Source: Belliella kenyensis (GTDB lineage Bacteria > Bacteroidota > Bacteroidia > Cytophagales > Cyclobacteriaceae). From it: a stretch of 64,000 nt of DNA. The stretch is from NCBI RefSeq assembly GCF_022549675.1, contig NZ_JAKZGR010000001.1, positions 1 to 64,000 of the forward strand. The letters are read 5' to 3'. Of this stretch, positions 17,402 through 25,869 are shown in pieces. The translations under genes were made by a program, and so were the position numbers. How positions within the stretch are numbered: position 1 is the stretch's first letter; every line of letters begins with the position of its first letter. The notes beneath the pieces are model-generated. The model made no database searches and had not been told where the DNA came from. It saw only the letters and a list, made by a program, of their open reading frames with translations.

Positions 17402-18007
17402 GTGAAGAAATTATCAAAAGTATTAGGTGTATTAGGATTTGCAGCTGTTGTATTTTCCTCTTGTGACAAGTCTACAAACAATTCAGCTTCGAATGTAGCT
17501 GCTGAAGATTCACAAGAAGTAAGCATTACCGATTTGAAAATTGCTTATATTTTGACTGATAGTGTGATTGCCAATTTTGATTTATTTAAAGACAAATCTG
17601 GTCAAATCACAGAAAAGGGTAAAAAGTTTGAATCAGAATTGGGTAGCAGAGCAAGAGGATTTGAGCAAGAAGTAGCAAACTTTGAGCAATCTGCTGGTAC
17701 CATGACACCAAATCAAGCAAGAGCCAAGCAAGAGGATTTGATGAAAAAGGAGAGAAATTTAGTGACATATAGGGATAACTTGATGCAAGAATTGCAAAGC
17801 GATGAGGCTCAGCTTTATAGCGATGTGATTGATAAAATTCAAGAATTCTTGACTGAGTATGCAGAAGAGAATGACCTAGAGATGATTCTTTCTTATACAA
17901 GAGGAGGAGCTGTATGGTATTCAAAAAAATCTTTGGATATCACTGAAAAAGTTACTGCTGGTCTTAATGCAAAATATGCATCAAGCAAAACAGAAGCTGC
18001 AAAATAA
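17402..18007 (+). CDS. OmpH/Skp-family protein, predicted lipoprotein
   Basis: This 201-residue protein has a lipoprotein signal: a basic start, a hydrophobic stretch and the lipobox FSSC with Cys21. The mature part is the OmpH/Skp fold, with a short strand region (TDLKIAYILTDSVIANFD) and a long coiled-coil (about 75-145) forming the tentacles, then a closing region with LEMILSYTRGGAVWYS. Skp is a periplasmic chaperone for unfolded outer-membrane proteins; here it would be membrane-anchored. The start codon is GTG. A clear promoter precedes it and a terminator follows, so it is monocistronic. Confidence 0.85.
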   Translation: MKKLSKVLGVLGFAAVVFSSCDKSTNNSASNVAAEDSQEVSITDLKIAYILTDSVIANFDLFKDKSGQITEKGKKFESELGSRARGFEQEVANFEQSAGTMTPNQARAKQEDLMKKERNLVTYRDNLMQELQSDEAQLYSDVIDKIQEFLTEYAEENDLEMILSYTRGGAVWYSKKSLDITEKVTAGLNAKYASSKTEAAK

Positions 18008-18033
18008 TTTACTACTCAAATATCTTACATTTT

Positions 18034-18060
18034 AAAAGCTCGGAATTTTCCGGGCTTTTT
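18034..18060 (+). terminator. Intrinsic terminator after the OmpH-like gene
   Basis: The stem AAAAGCTCGGA (18034-18044) pairs with TCCGGGCTTTT (18049-18059) with one G-T wobble and a four-base loop, followed by further T. Confidence 0.8.
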
Positions 18061-18078
18061 TCATGTAAAAGAAATTGG

Positions 18079-18086
18079 TACTTTTG
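18079..18086 (+). promoter_or_regulatory. Possible -7 element for the DHS-like gene
   Basis: TACTTTTG matches TAnnTTTG and lies 80 bases upstream of the ATG at 18167, just past the previous terminator. The -33 position is T-rich but not TTTG. Confidence 0.3.
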
Positions 18087-18166
18087 TACTCTTTATAACA
18101 AAAGCTCTAGAATTTATTTTTGAAATGATTTTAGAATTGTTCACAGAAAAGAAAAAATAAAAACAT

Positions 18167-19138
18167 ATGAAAATTACGGAATTTCTTAAGCACAACTACA
18201 GACATTTCAATGCAGCAGCATTGATAGATGCAGCTGAAGGATACAAAGCCCATATTGACAATGGAGGTAAAATGATGGTGACTCTTGCAGGTGCAATGTC
18301 AACCGCTGAACTTGGGATTTCTTTGGCTGAAATGATACGTCAAGACAAAGTACAAATCATAACTTGTACTGGAGCCAATTTGGAAGAGGATGTTTTCAAC
18401 CTTGTTGCTCACGATTATTATGAGAGAATTCCTAACTATAGAGATCTTTCTCCTGAGCAAGAGAATGAGCTTTTGGCAAGACATATGAACAGGGTAACCG
18501 ATACTTGTATCCCTGAGATGGAAGCTATGCGGAGGATTGAGGATGTGATTTTGGAAGAATGGGTGAAAGCAGATCAAGCTGGTGAAGCTTATTTTCCACA
18601 TGAGTTTTTTTATAAAATCTTACTTTCAGGAAAATTAGACAAATCATTTCAAATAGATCCAAAAAATAGCTGGCTATTGGAAGCAGCAAAGAAAAATCTT
18701 CCGATCATCGTTCCTGGATGGGAAGATTCTACATTAGGAAATATGTATGCTGGTCACGTCATCTCTGGAGATATCAAAGATGTACATACTGTTAAAGGGG
18801 GAATTCAATATATGATGTTTTTGGCTGATTGGTATACTAACAATGCCAAAGAAGATAGCACCGTGGGGTTCTTCCAAATCGGTGGTGGTATTGCTGGAGA
18901 CTTTCCAATCTGTGTTGTTCCTATGCTTCATCAAGACCTTCAAAGAGATAATGTGCCTCTTTGGGGATATTTTTGCCAAATCTCTGATTCCACGACATCT
19001 TATGGCTCATATTCTGGTGCCGTACCTAATGAGAAGATCACATGGGGCAAGCTAGGGATCAAAACACCTAAATATATTATAGAATCTGACGCAACTATTG
19101 TAGCTCCATTGGTATTTGCGATCGTTTTGGATCAATAA
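18167..19138 (+). CDS. Deoxyhypusine synthase-family protein
   Basis: This 323-residue protein belongs to the deoxyhypusine synthase family, NAD-dependent enzymes that transfer the aminobutyl group of spermidine. Residues such as GGKMMVTLAGAMSTAELG, the NAD-binding GGGIAGDF and C-terminal SDATIVAPLVFA match the family. Lys295 in ITWGKLG aligns with the active-site lysine of eukaryotic enzymes (SWGKI). Bacteria lack eIF5A, and bacterial homologues have been linked to homospermidine or other aminobutyl transfer. It is the first gene of a run with the PD40-OmpA gene 16 bases downstream and the thioesterase. The acceptor is unknown. Confidence 0.9.
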   Translation: MKITEFLKHNYRHFNAAALIDAAEGYKAHIDNGGKMMVTLAGAMSTAELGISLAEMIRQDKVQIITCTGANLEEDVFNLVAHDYYERIPNYRDLSPEQENELLARHMNRVTDTCIPEMEAMRRIEDVILEEWVKADQAGEAYFPHEFFYKILLSGKLDKSFQIDPKNSWLLEAAKKNLPIIVPGWEDSTLGNMYAGHVISGDIKDVHTVKGGIQYMMFLADWYTNNAKEDSTVGFFQIGGGIAGDFPICVVPMLHQDLQRDNVPLWGYFCQISDSTTSYGSYSGAVPNEKITWGKLGIKTPKYIIESDATIVAPLVFAIVLDQ

Positions 19139-19172
19139 TTGTTAAGATTCAAATATGATTGAAATTAACAGT

Positions 19173-20876
19173 ATGAATAATTTTCTTAAGGCAAGCGGGA
19201 TATTCCTGCTTGCTTTTTCTTTTGCTACTCAATCAGTGGCACAAGAGGTCGTCCCACTTAAAGTTTTGAACACTCCTTATGATGAACAGCATCCTGTGGT
19301 TTCACCAAATGGAGAGTTGTTTTATTCAGTGGGTTTTCACCCTGATAATTTAGGAGGGAATACAGACCTAGGGGATATTTGGATGGCCAAGCAATCAGCA
19401 AGTGGGGATTGGCTAGCCCCAGTACATGTGCGCTCTCTTTCTACCAATGGAAATGATGTTGTCGTAGGTTTTCCAGACGCCTTGACAGCCTATGTATATC
19501 ATAGTGGAGACGGGGTAAAGATAAAACAAGGAATTCATCAATATGCAAGGTTTGGATCTGAATGGAATTATGTTAGGATGCTTTCAATGGGCAATTTCAG
19601 AAACCAAAGCAGTCATTTTAGTGGGAGATTAAGCAAAGATAATAAAGCAATCATCATGGCATTAAATTCGTATGGATCATATGGCAATGAAGATCTTTAT
19701 GTTTCAGAAATGATTCGTGAAGGCTTGTGGAGTTCTCCAACCAATCTTGGATCTGATGTTAATTCATTCGGACAAGAAATGACACCTTCTATTTCCTCAG
19801 ATTTATCTACAATTTATTTTTCAAGTAATTCCAACACAGCTGGTAGAGGCAGAGATGTCTATATGGCCAAAAGGAAAGGTGAAGGATGGGATCAATGGTC
19901 TAAGCCTATTCCACAATCCCAAGTGAATACAGAAGGGGCAGAATTAAGCTATCTAGTGTTTGACCTAGAAAATGAACGTGCCATTTTCACAAGTACCAAA
20001 AACTCTGAAGGCTTTGGAGATCTAATGTTAGTGGCTCATCTAATAAATGAAGAAGATGAATCGAAGGAGGAAAACACGATCTCTGAAACATTTCAAACTG
20101 TGCAAGATTCTAATGTGGTCACTCAACCTGATACTTTGACTCGGAATGCTATGGATACATCTGTAGTCAATGAGCGTGAAGCAATAGAAGAGTTAAAATC
20201 AGAGGTGAGTCAAATAGCTGATGCAGTAGTGTCTATTGAGACACCAGAATCACCTGATTCTGTTAATTTTGATTCAGAAAAGTCTCATGTTCAAATCACA
20301 GTCAAAGATGCCTCAACTTTAGATGAAATAAGCTATAATTTGACCACTACCAATAGGCAAGGTGTGAAAAGCACCTTGGAAGATGCCGAAGCTTTGGAAA
20401 ATATGATGAATACTGGGCAGCTAGTTAGCTTTACCATATCAAGTCAAGGGTATATTCCCGCTACTTTAAGCGCAGGGGTGTTGAATGAAGATAAGTTAGA
20501 AGTGCTACTTACTCCAGTAAGGTCGGGAGCTTTAATTGTACTAGAAAATATCCAATTCAATAGAGGAACGGCTGATTTTGCGGATGCACAATCTATCAAT
20601 CAACTGGATGAATTGGTAGATTTCATGAAGGCAAATCCAAATGTGACTGTAAGACTAGAAGGTCATACAGACAATGCAGGAGACCCACAACTTAATAAGG
20701 AGCTATCTATGCAGCGAGCATCCAAAATCAGAGCTTACCTTACTTTGAAGGGAGTGGAGTTTGAAAGCGTAAGGATAGCTGGATGGGGAGGGGCTAGACC
20801 CATTGCTGATAACGGTACGGAGGAAGGAAGAGAGAAAAATAGAAGAGTTGAATTTATCATAGACAGAATAAAGTGA
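19173..20876 (+). CDS. OmpA-family outer-membrane protein with PD40 beta-propeller repeats
   Basis: From the ATG at 19173 the product begins with a signal peptide ending near SVAQ; an ATG at 19155 would add six residues. The first 300 residues contain PD40/WD40-like repeats (for example TPSISSDLSTIYFSS and AGRGRDVYMAKR). A Glu/Ser-rich linker and a small strand domain follow. The OmpA C-terminal peptidoglycan-binding domain is last, with IQFNRGTADF, LEGHTDNAGD and NRRVEFII. Such proteins anchor the outer membrane to the wall. The gene sits between the DHS-like gene (16 bases upstream of the longer start) and the thioesterase (6 bases downstream), suggesting one transcript. Confidence 0.9.
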   Translation: MNNFLKASGIFLLAFSFATQSVAQEVVPLKVLNTPYDEQHPVVSPNGELFYSVGFHPDNLGGNTDLGDIWMAKQSASGDWLAPVHVRSLSTNGNDVVVGFPDALTAYVYHSGDGVKIKQGIHQYARFGSEWNYVRMLSMGNFRNQSSHFSGRLSKDNKAIIMALNSYGSYGNEDLYVSEMIREGLWSSPTNLGSDVNSFGQEMTPSISSDLSTIYFSSNSNTAGRGRDVYMAKRKGEGWDQWSKPIPQSQVNTEGAELSYLVFDLENERAIFTSTKNSEGFGDLMLVAHLINEEDESKEENTISETFQTVQDSNVVTQPDTLTRNAMDTSVVNEREAIEELKSEVSQIADAVVSIETPESPDSVNFDSEKSHVQITVKDASTLDEISYNLTTTNRQGVKSTLEDAEALENMMNTGQLVSFTISSQGYIPATLSAGVLNEDKLEVLLTPVRSGALIVLENIQFNRGTADFADAQSINQLDELVDFMKANPNVTVRLEGHTDNAGDPQLNKELSMQRASKIRAYLTLKGVEFESVRIAGWGGARPIADNGTEEGREKNRRVEFIIDRIK

Positions 20877-20882
20877 TATAAG

Positions 20883-21398
20883 ATGTTCGAATACAATCAA
20901 GAGAAGCATTACCCAAAAGAAACAGAAAGCAGAGTTGTCGTAAGGTTTCAGGACTGTGATCCACTTCAGCACCTCAACAATGCAAAGTATTTTGATTATT
21001 TTTTCAATGCACGAGAAGATCAAGTTCCAAAACTCTATGGCGTTGAAATGATTGATTTTATTAAAAAATACAATGCGGCTTGGGTGGTTTACAATCACAA
21101 TATTGCTTATGTAAGACCTGCCAAGGTTGGTGAATGGATCAGAATCAGGAGTAGAATACTGTGGTATAATCATAATACTGTTTTGGTCGAGTACTATATG
21201 ACTGACGATACACAGAGAGAGCTAAAAACCTTACTTTGGACGACAATGAGGTATGTCACCATCAAGGATGGCATGTCTACTGAGCACAAAGGTGCCGTTT
21301 TGGAATTTCTCAAAGCTACCTCAGAGGACTTGGACATACAGGATCTTTCGATAAATCAAAGAGTGAAGCACTTAAAGTCAAAATTGATAGGTTCATAG
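20883..21398 (+). CDS. Hotdog-fold acyl-CoA thioesterase
   Basis: This 171-residue protein matches the 4-hydroxybenzoyl-CoA thioesterase/YbgC hotdog family: RFQDCDPLQHLNNAKYFDYF holds the catalytic Asp and the asparagine-rich turn, followed by the long helix and a strand region with NHNIAYVRPAKVGEWIRIRS. It hydrolyses an acyl-CoA thioester in the cytoplasm; chain length is unknown. It begins six bases after the OmpA-family gene and is probably co-transcribed, ending at the terminator at 21424. Confidence 0.85.
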   Translation: MFEYNQEKHYPKETESRVVVRFQDCDPLQHLNNAKYFDYFFNAREDQVPKLYGVEMIDFIKKYNAAWVVYNHNIAYVRPAKVGEWIRIRSRILWYNHNTVLVEYYMTDDTQRELKTLLWTTMRYVTIKDGMSTEHKGAVLEFLKATSEDLDIQDLSINQRVKHLKSKLIGS

Positions 21399-21423
21399 AT
21401 TACTCAATTGATCGTTCGTTTTT

Positions 21424-21470
21424 AGACTGGGTTTGTACATTTGCGTACAGGTCCAGTCTTCTTTTTTTTC
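21424..21470 (+). terminator. Intrinsic terminator after the thioesterase gene
   Basis: AGACTGG (21424-21430) pairs with CCAGTCT (21453-21459), with an inner TGTAC/GTACA helix, and TCTTTTTTTT follows. Confidence 0.82.
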
Positions 21471-21777
21471 ATTTAGATAGATTTTGGAAAATAAAGTAAA
21501 ATTAAGTTTTCTTAATTTACCCTAAGGTATGCAACCTCTTCGAGAACTTGATTTGAAAGGATTATTTACATAATTGTATCACATCGATACAAGTGGACAA
21601 TAGGGTGTTATGAAAATAGTACAGTTTTATCGAAAATATTTTTTAATTTTTAGTTGATAATTTGTAATTTATAGTAATTCAAATGGTTAGGGATATTTAA
21701 ATTCTAGCATAGCTGATTTTTTTGGTACAAATGCTGGATATAGTATGGTATCAAACAAACCAAAAAATACAGCTATT
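21471..21777. other. Upstream region of the small secreted protein
   Basis: About 300 AT-rich bases between the terminator and the ATG at 21778. The one clear element is a 7-bp perfect inverted repeat with a five-base spacer: TTGTATC (21574-21580) and GATACAA (21586-21592). It could be an operator. No consensus promoter was found. The in-frame ATG at 21745 would add eleven residues before the signal peptide and is less likely. Confidence 0.35.
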
Positions 21778-22368
21778 ATGAAAACATTAATGACACTGGC
21801 TATGGTACTTTCAATGAGTATTGCAAGCATGGCAAATGAGGGAATTGTAAATGTAAGTGCGGCATCTAAAGTCAAAGTGAATGGTAAGTCTTTTACACTT
21901 TCACTTGATGAAACACTAGGTAAGGTTAGGGTAGTGATCTCTAACCCACAAGGGAAAACGATTCATCAGCAAGTATACTTTATAGAAGAAAATACCAAAG
22001 TACCTTTCAATCTATCTAATTTGCCAGAAGGTACTTATCATGTAGAGATTGCTAGTTTGGAGAAAAGGCATGTGGTCGGAAAGACGAAATATGATATCAA
22101 AATTTCTAATTCAGAGCCAATGGCATTGCCCTTAATGGCTTCCTTCAAACCTATAGATGACAACAAAATTAGGTTATCTGTTGTTGGTCTTGAGATCCCT
22201 GGACTTCTTGTGAAAATCAAAGATGCTCGAGGACAGGTAGTCTTTAAAGAGTATATAAATGAGGAAGGAGGATTTCAAAAGATATACAATTTCCAAAAAT
22301 TAAATACTAATGGCTTTACTATGGAGTTAGAAGATGCCAAGGGAAGATTCAAAACCCTAGCGCTGTGA
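21778..22368 (+). CDS. Small secreted beta-sandwich protein
   Basis: This 196-residue protein starts with a clear signal peptide (MKTLMTLAMVLSMSIASMA). Two similar beta-sandwich modules follow. The first contains VRVVISNPQGKTIHQQVYF and LPEGTYHVEIAS. The second has LLVKIKDARGQVVFKEYI. The pattern 'GKxIhqq...LPEGTYxvEI' resembles DUF3244 and the sorting domains of type IX secretion cargo, but the protein is nothing but these modules. It is probably periplasmic or surface-exposed. Monocistronic with a strong terminator. The role is unknown. Confidence 0.72.
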   Translation: MKTLMTLAMVLSMSIASMANEGIVNVSAASKVKVNGKSFTLSLDETLGKVRVVISNPQGKTIHQQVYFIEENTKVPFNLSNLPEGTYHVEIASLEKRHVVGKTKYDIKISNSEPMALPLMASFKPIDDNKIRLSVVGLEIPGLLVKIKDARGQVVFKEYINEEGGFQKIYNFQKLNTNGFTMELEDAKGRFKTLAL

Positions 22369-22390
22369 GCTATGAAATATAAATCCGAGA

Positions 22391-22430
22391 AATAGGCAAT
22401 CAAGAGAGATTTTGATTGCCTATTTTTTTT
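22391..22430 (+). terminator. Intrinsic terminator
   Basis: A 13-bp perfect stem (AATAGGCAATCAA / TTGATTGCCTATT) with an eight-base loop is followed by eight T, just downstream of the secreted-protein gene. Confidence 0.9.
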
Positions 22431-22740
22431 CGCTCAATGAAATATTTTTCTTTTGAGAATAACTGTTTTTGCACTAGAAGTTGTAGATCAAGTAAATAAT
22501 AGATGGCTTCTAGAAGACTTTACGCATTCTCTAATTAACGACATTTACATTAGCGGTTATTTCAAGTAATTTTTTTTCTACAATTTTGGAAAGAGATCTT
22601 CGGCTTCGAGTTTTGAATCATTCATCAAAATTTACCTCTTTTTCCTTGTTTAAAATCAGTTTAAAAATAGGATCTATTAAGAGAAAAGCTAAGGATGTCA
22701 GAGTTCAATTTGATAAATCAAATTTAAAACAACGATAGAA
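22431..22740. other. Upstream region of the M28 peptidase gene
   Basis: About 310 AT-rich bases. No coding frame, RNA gene or consensus promoter was found. TTTAAAATCAGTTTAAAAAT near 22658 is a short direct repeat of GTTTAAAA. The promoter of the peptidase gene must lie here. Confidence 0.3.
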
Positions 22741-24276
22741 ATGCAGTTCAAAAACCAGTTTAAATTATTGCTTTTTGCCTTATTTGTTTGGTCAAGTTTC
22801 GCTTATGCGCAAGAGAAAATTGACTTGGAAGTAATCTATAAGATAAAAAACGAAGGCATGAGAAATTCTCAAATTCAAGATTTATCTTTTCACCTTACAG
22901 ACCTCATGGGACCAAGACTATCAGGATCGACCAATCTTCGAAGATCAAGAGAATGGACAGCCGAAAAATTCAAAGAGTGGGGATTGGAGAATGTGAAGAT
23001 AGATTCATATGGAGATTTTGGAAGAGGTTGGGATGTGAAGAAGTCATATATAGCCATGAAAGATCCCTATTATGCGTCTATCATAGGTCATCCCAAAGCT
23101 TGGACAGATGGTACAGATGGTTTGATTTCTTCAGAAGTGATATTAGTTGATATTCAAAGCGAGTCTGATATCGCAAAATACAAAGGAAAGCTTTCTGGTA
23201 AAGTGATTATCGTCCCCACGACTTTATCTACCTCACCTGCTTTTGAAGCAGAAGCAAAGAGGTTGACTGATGAGGATTTGGAAGCAAGAAAATCCGTAAC
23301 TGTAGGTGCTCAAGGTGGTAGATGGACACCACAGCAGCTGGAGACAATGAGACTACAAAGAGAGCTAGATGCAAAAGTGAACGATTTTCTTTTGCAAGAG
23401 GGAATAGCTTTGAGGTTGACAGGGACTAGAGGTAATTTTGGTACTGTTTTTCATACTAGGGCTGGTTCATTTAGCACTGATAAGAAGAAAACCATACCAG
23501 AGATGGAAATAGCTTTAGAGCATTTTGGAAGGATAGAGCGATTGATCAAGAATGGTCAAAAAGTAAGTATTGATGCAGAAATAGAAGTAGAATGGCTTGA
23601 TGATGACTACAAAGGGTACAATGTCCTTGCAGAGATTCCAGGTACTGACAAGACTTTGAAACCAGAGCTCGTGATGCTAGGTGCTCACCTTGATAGTTGG
23701 CATGCAGGTACAGGAGCCAATGACAATGCCGCTGGGGTGGTAGTAATGATGGAGGCCATCAGAATATTGAAAACCATTGGAGTCCAACCAAAGAGAACTA
23801 TTAGAATTGCACTTTGGGGAGAGGAAGAGCAGGGACTATTTGGCTCTAGAGGGTATGTTCAAAAGTATGTGGCTGATAGACTATCGAAAGATAAAAAAGG
23901 AGAGTGGGACAAAATATCTGCTTATTATAACGTGGATAATGGATCTGGCAAAATAAGAGGTATCTATTTGGAAGGCAATGATCAACTGGTACCAATTTTT
24001 GAAAAGTGGTTTGAACCATTTCATGAAATGGGAGCTAAAACTATTACTAGAAGGAATACTGGTTCCACGGATCACGTAGCATTTGATGCAGTTGGTGTTC
24101 CAGGATTTCAATTTATTCAAGATCCGATAGATTACGGTAGGGGTTATCACACCAATATGGATCTTTATGAAAGAATGCAGCAAGGAGACATGACCCAAGC
24201 AGCAATCATTGTAGCTGCTATGGTGTACAATACCGCACAAAGAGAACAAAAACTACCAAGAAAAGCTTGGGATTAA
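22741..24276 (+). CDS. Exported M28-family zinc aminopeptidase
   Basis: This 511-residue protein has a signal peptide (residues 1-23, ending AYAQ), a PA-like insertion domain in the middle and an M28 catalytic domain. The co-catalytic zinc ligands and acid are His316 (GAHLDSW), Asp328 (GANDNAAG), Glu361/Glu362 (GEEEQGLFGS), Asp399 (NVDNGSG) and His445 (STDHVAFD). It should remove N-terminal residues from peptides in the periplasm or outside the cell. Preceded by a terminator and followed by another, it is monocistronic. Confidence 0.92.
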   Translation: MQFKNQFKLLLFALFVWSSFAYAQEKIDLEVIYKIKNEGMRNSQIQDLSFHLTDLMGPRLSGSTNLRRSREWTAEKFKEWGLENVKIDSYGDFGRGWDVKKSYIAMKDPYYASIIGHPKAWTDGTDGLISSEVILVDIQSESDIAKYKGKLSGKVIIVPTTLSTSPAFEAEAKRLTDEDLEARKSVTVGAQGGRWTPQQLETMRLQRELDAKVNDFLLQEGIALRLTGTRGNFGTVFHTRAGSFSTDKKKTIPEMEIALEHFGRIERLIKNGQKVSIDAEIEVEWLDDDYKGYNVLAEIPGTDKTLKPELVMLGAHLDSWHAGTGANDNAAGVVVMMEAIRILKTIGVQPKRTIRIALWGEEEQGLFGSRGYVQKYVADRLSKDKKGEWDKISAYYNVDNGSGKIRGIYLEGNDQLVPIFEKWFEPFHEMGAKTITRRNTGSTDHVAFDAVGVPGFQFIQDPIDYGRGYHTNMDLYERMQQGDMTQAAIIVAAMVYNTAQREQKLPRKAWD

Positions 24277-24302
24277 GAGAAAAAATCATTTATAAAGAAA
24301 GA

Positions 24303-24326
24303 GGGATCCAAAATGATCCCTTTTTT
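24303..24326 (+). terminator. Intrinsic terminator after the M28 peptidase gene
   Basis: GGGATC (24303-24308) pairs with GATCCC (24315-24320), extended by A/T pairs, with a six-T run after it. Confidence 0.72.
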
Positions 24327-24491
24327 CATGTATTATTATCTCTTGATCTTTGAAATTTCAATTCCAGTGAATTTCAAATAAAAATGTCGTTTTGAGGCAT
24401 CAGTTTGTAGAAACACCGTATATTGGTATATTGAAAACGCTAAGTTTTCTTTAAAAAACAACAAATTGTATTGATATAAACCCAATAGAGA

Positions 24492-25649
24492 ATGCAAAGT
24501 ATACCAAGGACGATTTTTGATGATGAACATCAAATGTTCAGGCAATCAGTCAGAGATTTTATCGAAAAAGAAATCAAACCCTACAATTCAGAATGGGAAA
24601 AACAAAAGATGGTTTCCAAATCATCTTGGAAAGCATTGGGAGATAACGGTTTCCTATGTATGAGCGCACCTGAATCTTATGGAGGATTAGGTTTGGAGGA
24701 TTTCAGGTATGCGGCTCTATTTATAGAAGAACTCGGTCTTAGTGGGTGCTCAGGACCAGCGATAGGATATCCACTTCATTCGGAAATTGTTTTTCCATAC
24801 ATTTTACATTATGGTACAGAAGAAGCAAAGCAGAATTATATCCCTCAGCTCATCTCAGGTGAGATGATCTCAGCAGTTGCCATGACCGAACCTGGAGCTG
24901 GCAGTGACCTCCAAAATATCAAAGCCACAGCGATAGACAAAGGTGATCATTACATTATCAATGGTACCAAGACATTCATTACCAATGGATATTTGTGTGA
25001 TCTGGTCGTCGTGGCTGCCAAGACAGATCCGACCTTAGGAGCCAAAGGAATTAGTCTTTTTCTGGTTGATTCAAAAATGGAGGGATTTTCAAAGGGCGTG
25101 CCTTTCGAAAAAGTTGGTTTACATGCCCAGGATACTTGTGAGCTTTTTTTTGAAGATGTAAAAGTTCCCAAATCAAATCTTCTTGGCAATGTAGGTGAAG
25201 GATTTAAATATTTAATGACAGAACTCGCTCAAGAACGTCTCGTAGTTGCATTAGCCGCATTAGCGCTTGCAGAGAGTACCTTTTATGCCACTGTGGAGTA
25301 TGTAAAGCAAAGACCGGCATTTGGCAAAACTATAGCTGATTTTCAAAACACAAGATTCAAAATTGCCGAAATGTCTGCAAAACTTGAAATGGCAAGGATA
25401 TATTTAGACCAATTGGTCATGCTTCATAATGATAAAAAAGTAGACTCAGCCATGGCATCCGCAGCAAAATACTCCATGACGGAACTCCAATGTGAAGTAG
25501 CTGATGAATGTGTACAGTTACACGGGGGATATGGCTATATGTGGGAGTATCCAGTAGCTAGAGCTTATGCAGACGCGCGTGTTCAGCGTATCTATGCCGG
25601 TACCAATGAAATTATGAAAGAACTTATCGCAAGAAAAGTGTTAAAATAA
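24492..25649 (+). CDS. Acyl-CoA dehydrogenase
   Basis: This 385-residue flavoprotein oxidises acyl-CoA to trans-2-enoyl-CoA. It has the N-terminal helical domain, the FAD-contact motif AVAMTEPGAGSDLQ, the strand domain with YIINGTKTFITNG, and the C-terminal helical domain. QLHGGYGYMWEYPVARAYADAR is conserved, and Glu373 in YAGTNEIMKE is at the catalytic-base position of short/medium-chain type enzymes. It lies upstream of the acyl-CoA ligase gene in the same direction. The two fit a beta-oxidation entry pathway but are separated by 220 bases and a hairpin, so they may be separate units. Confidence 0.93.
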   Translation: MQSIPRTIFDDEHQMFRQSVRDFIEKEIKPYNSEWEKQKMVSKSSWKALGDNGFLCMSAPESYGGLGLEDFRYAALFIEELGLSGCSGPAIGYPLHSEIVFPYILHYGTEEAKQNYIPQLISGEMISAVAMTEPGAGSDLQNIKATAIDKGDHYIINGTKTFITNGYLCDLVVVAAKTDPTLGAKGISLFLVDSKMEGFSKGVPFEKVGLHAQDTCELFFEDVKVPKSNLLGNVGEGFKYLMTELAQERLVVALAALALAESTFYATVEYVKQRPAFGKTIADFQNTRFKIAEMSAKLEMARIYLDQLVMLHNDKKVDSAMASAAKYSMTELQCEVADECVQLHGGYGYMWEYPVARAYADARVQRIYAGTNEIMKELIARKVLK

Positions 25650-25665
25650 ATTGTAAATTCAATCA

Positions 25666-25692
25666 GTTTAAATTTCTTCTTGAAATTTAAAC
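25666..25692 (+). terminator. AT-rich hairpin, possible terminator
   Basis: GTTTAAATTTC (25666-25676) pairs perfectly with GAAATTTAAAC (25682-25692) around TTCTT, 17 bases after the acyl-CoA dehydrogenase stop. A good T-run is missing. Confidence 0.4.
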
Positions 25693-25869
25693 ATCCTTTT
25701 GACCTTAAGAATGGTGTATTTCAAAGTTTGGAATCAAGCATAATTCATGTATTTTACTCCCCGATTTAAAATTATACAAAACCGTTAATTTCTTTTTTAA
25801 GAATAAGACGATAAACAGAACAATATTAAATACCGTTAAACTATTGTTAACCCAAAATAGATATTATTC

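Noticed and set aside
20703-21173. 156-codon frame on - across the OmpA-family and thioesterase genes
   Set aside because: It runs antisense to two well-supported genes and shows no protein-like pattern.
21439-21446. TACATTTG, a perfect -7 match on the + strand
   Set aside because: It lies inside the loop of the terminator at 21424-21470 and has no -33 partner, so it is probably chance.
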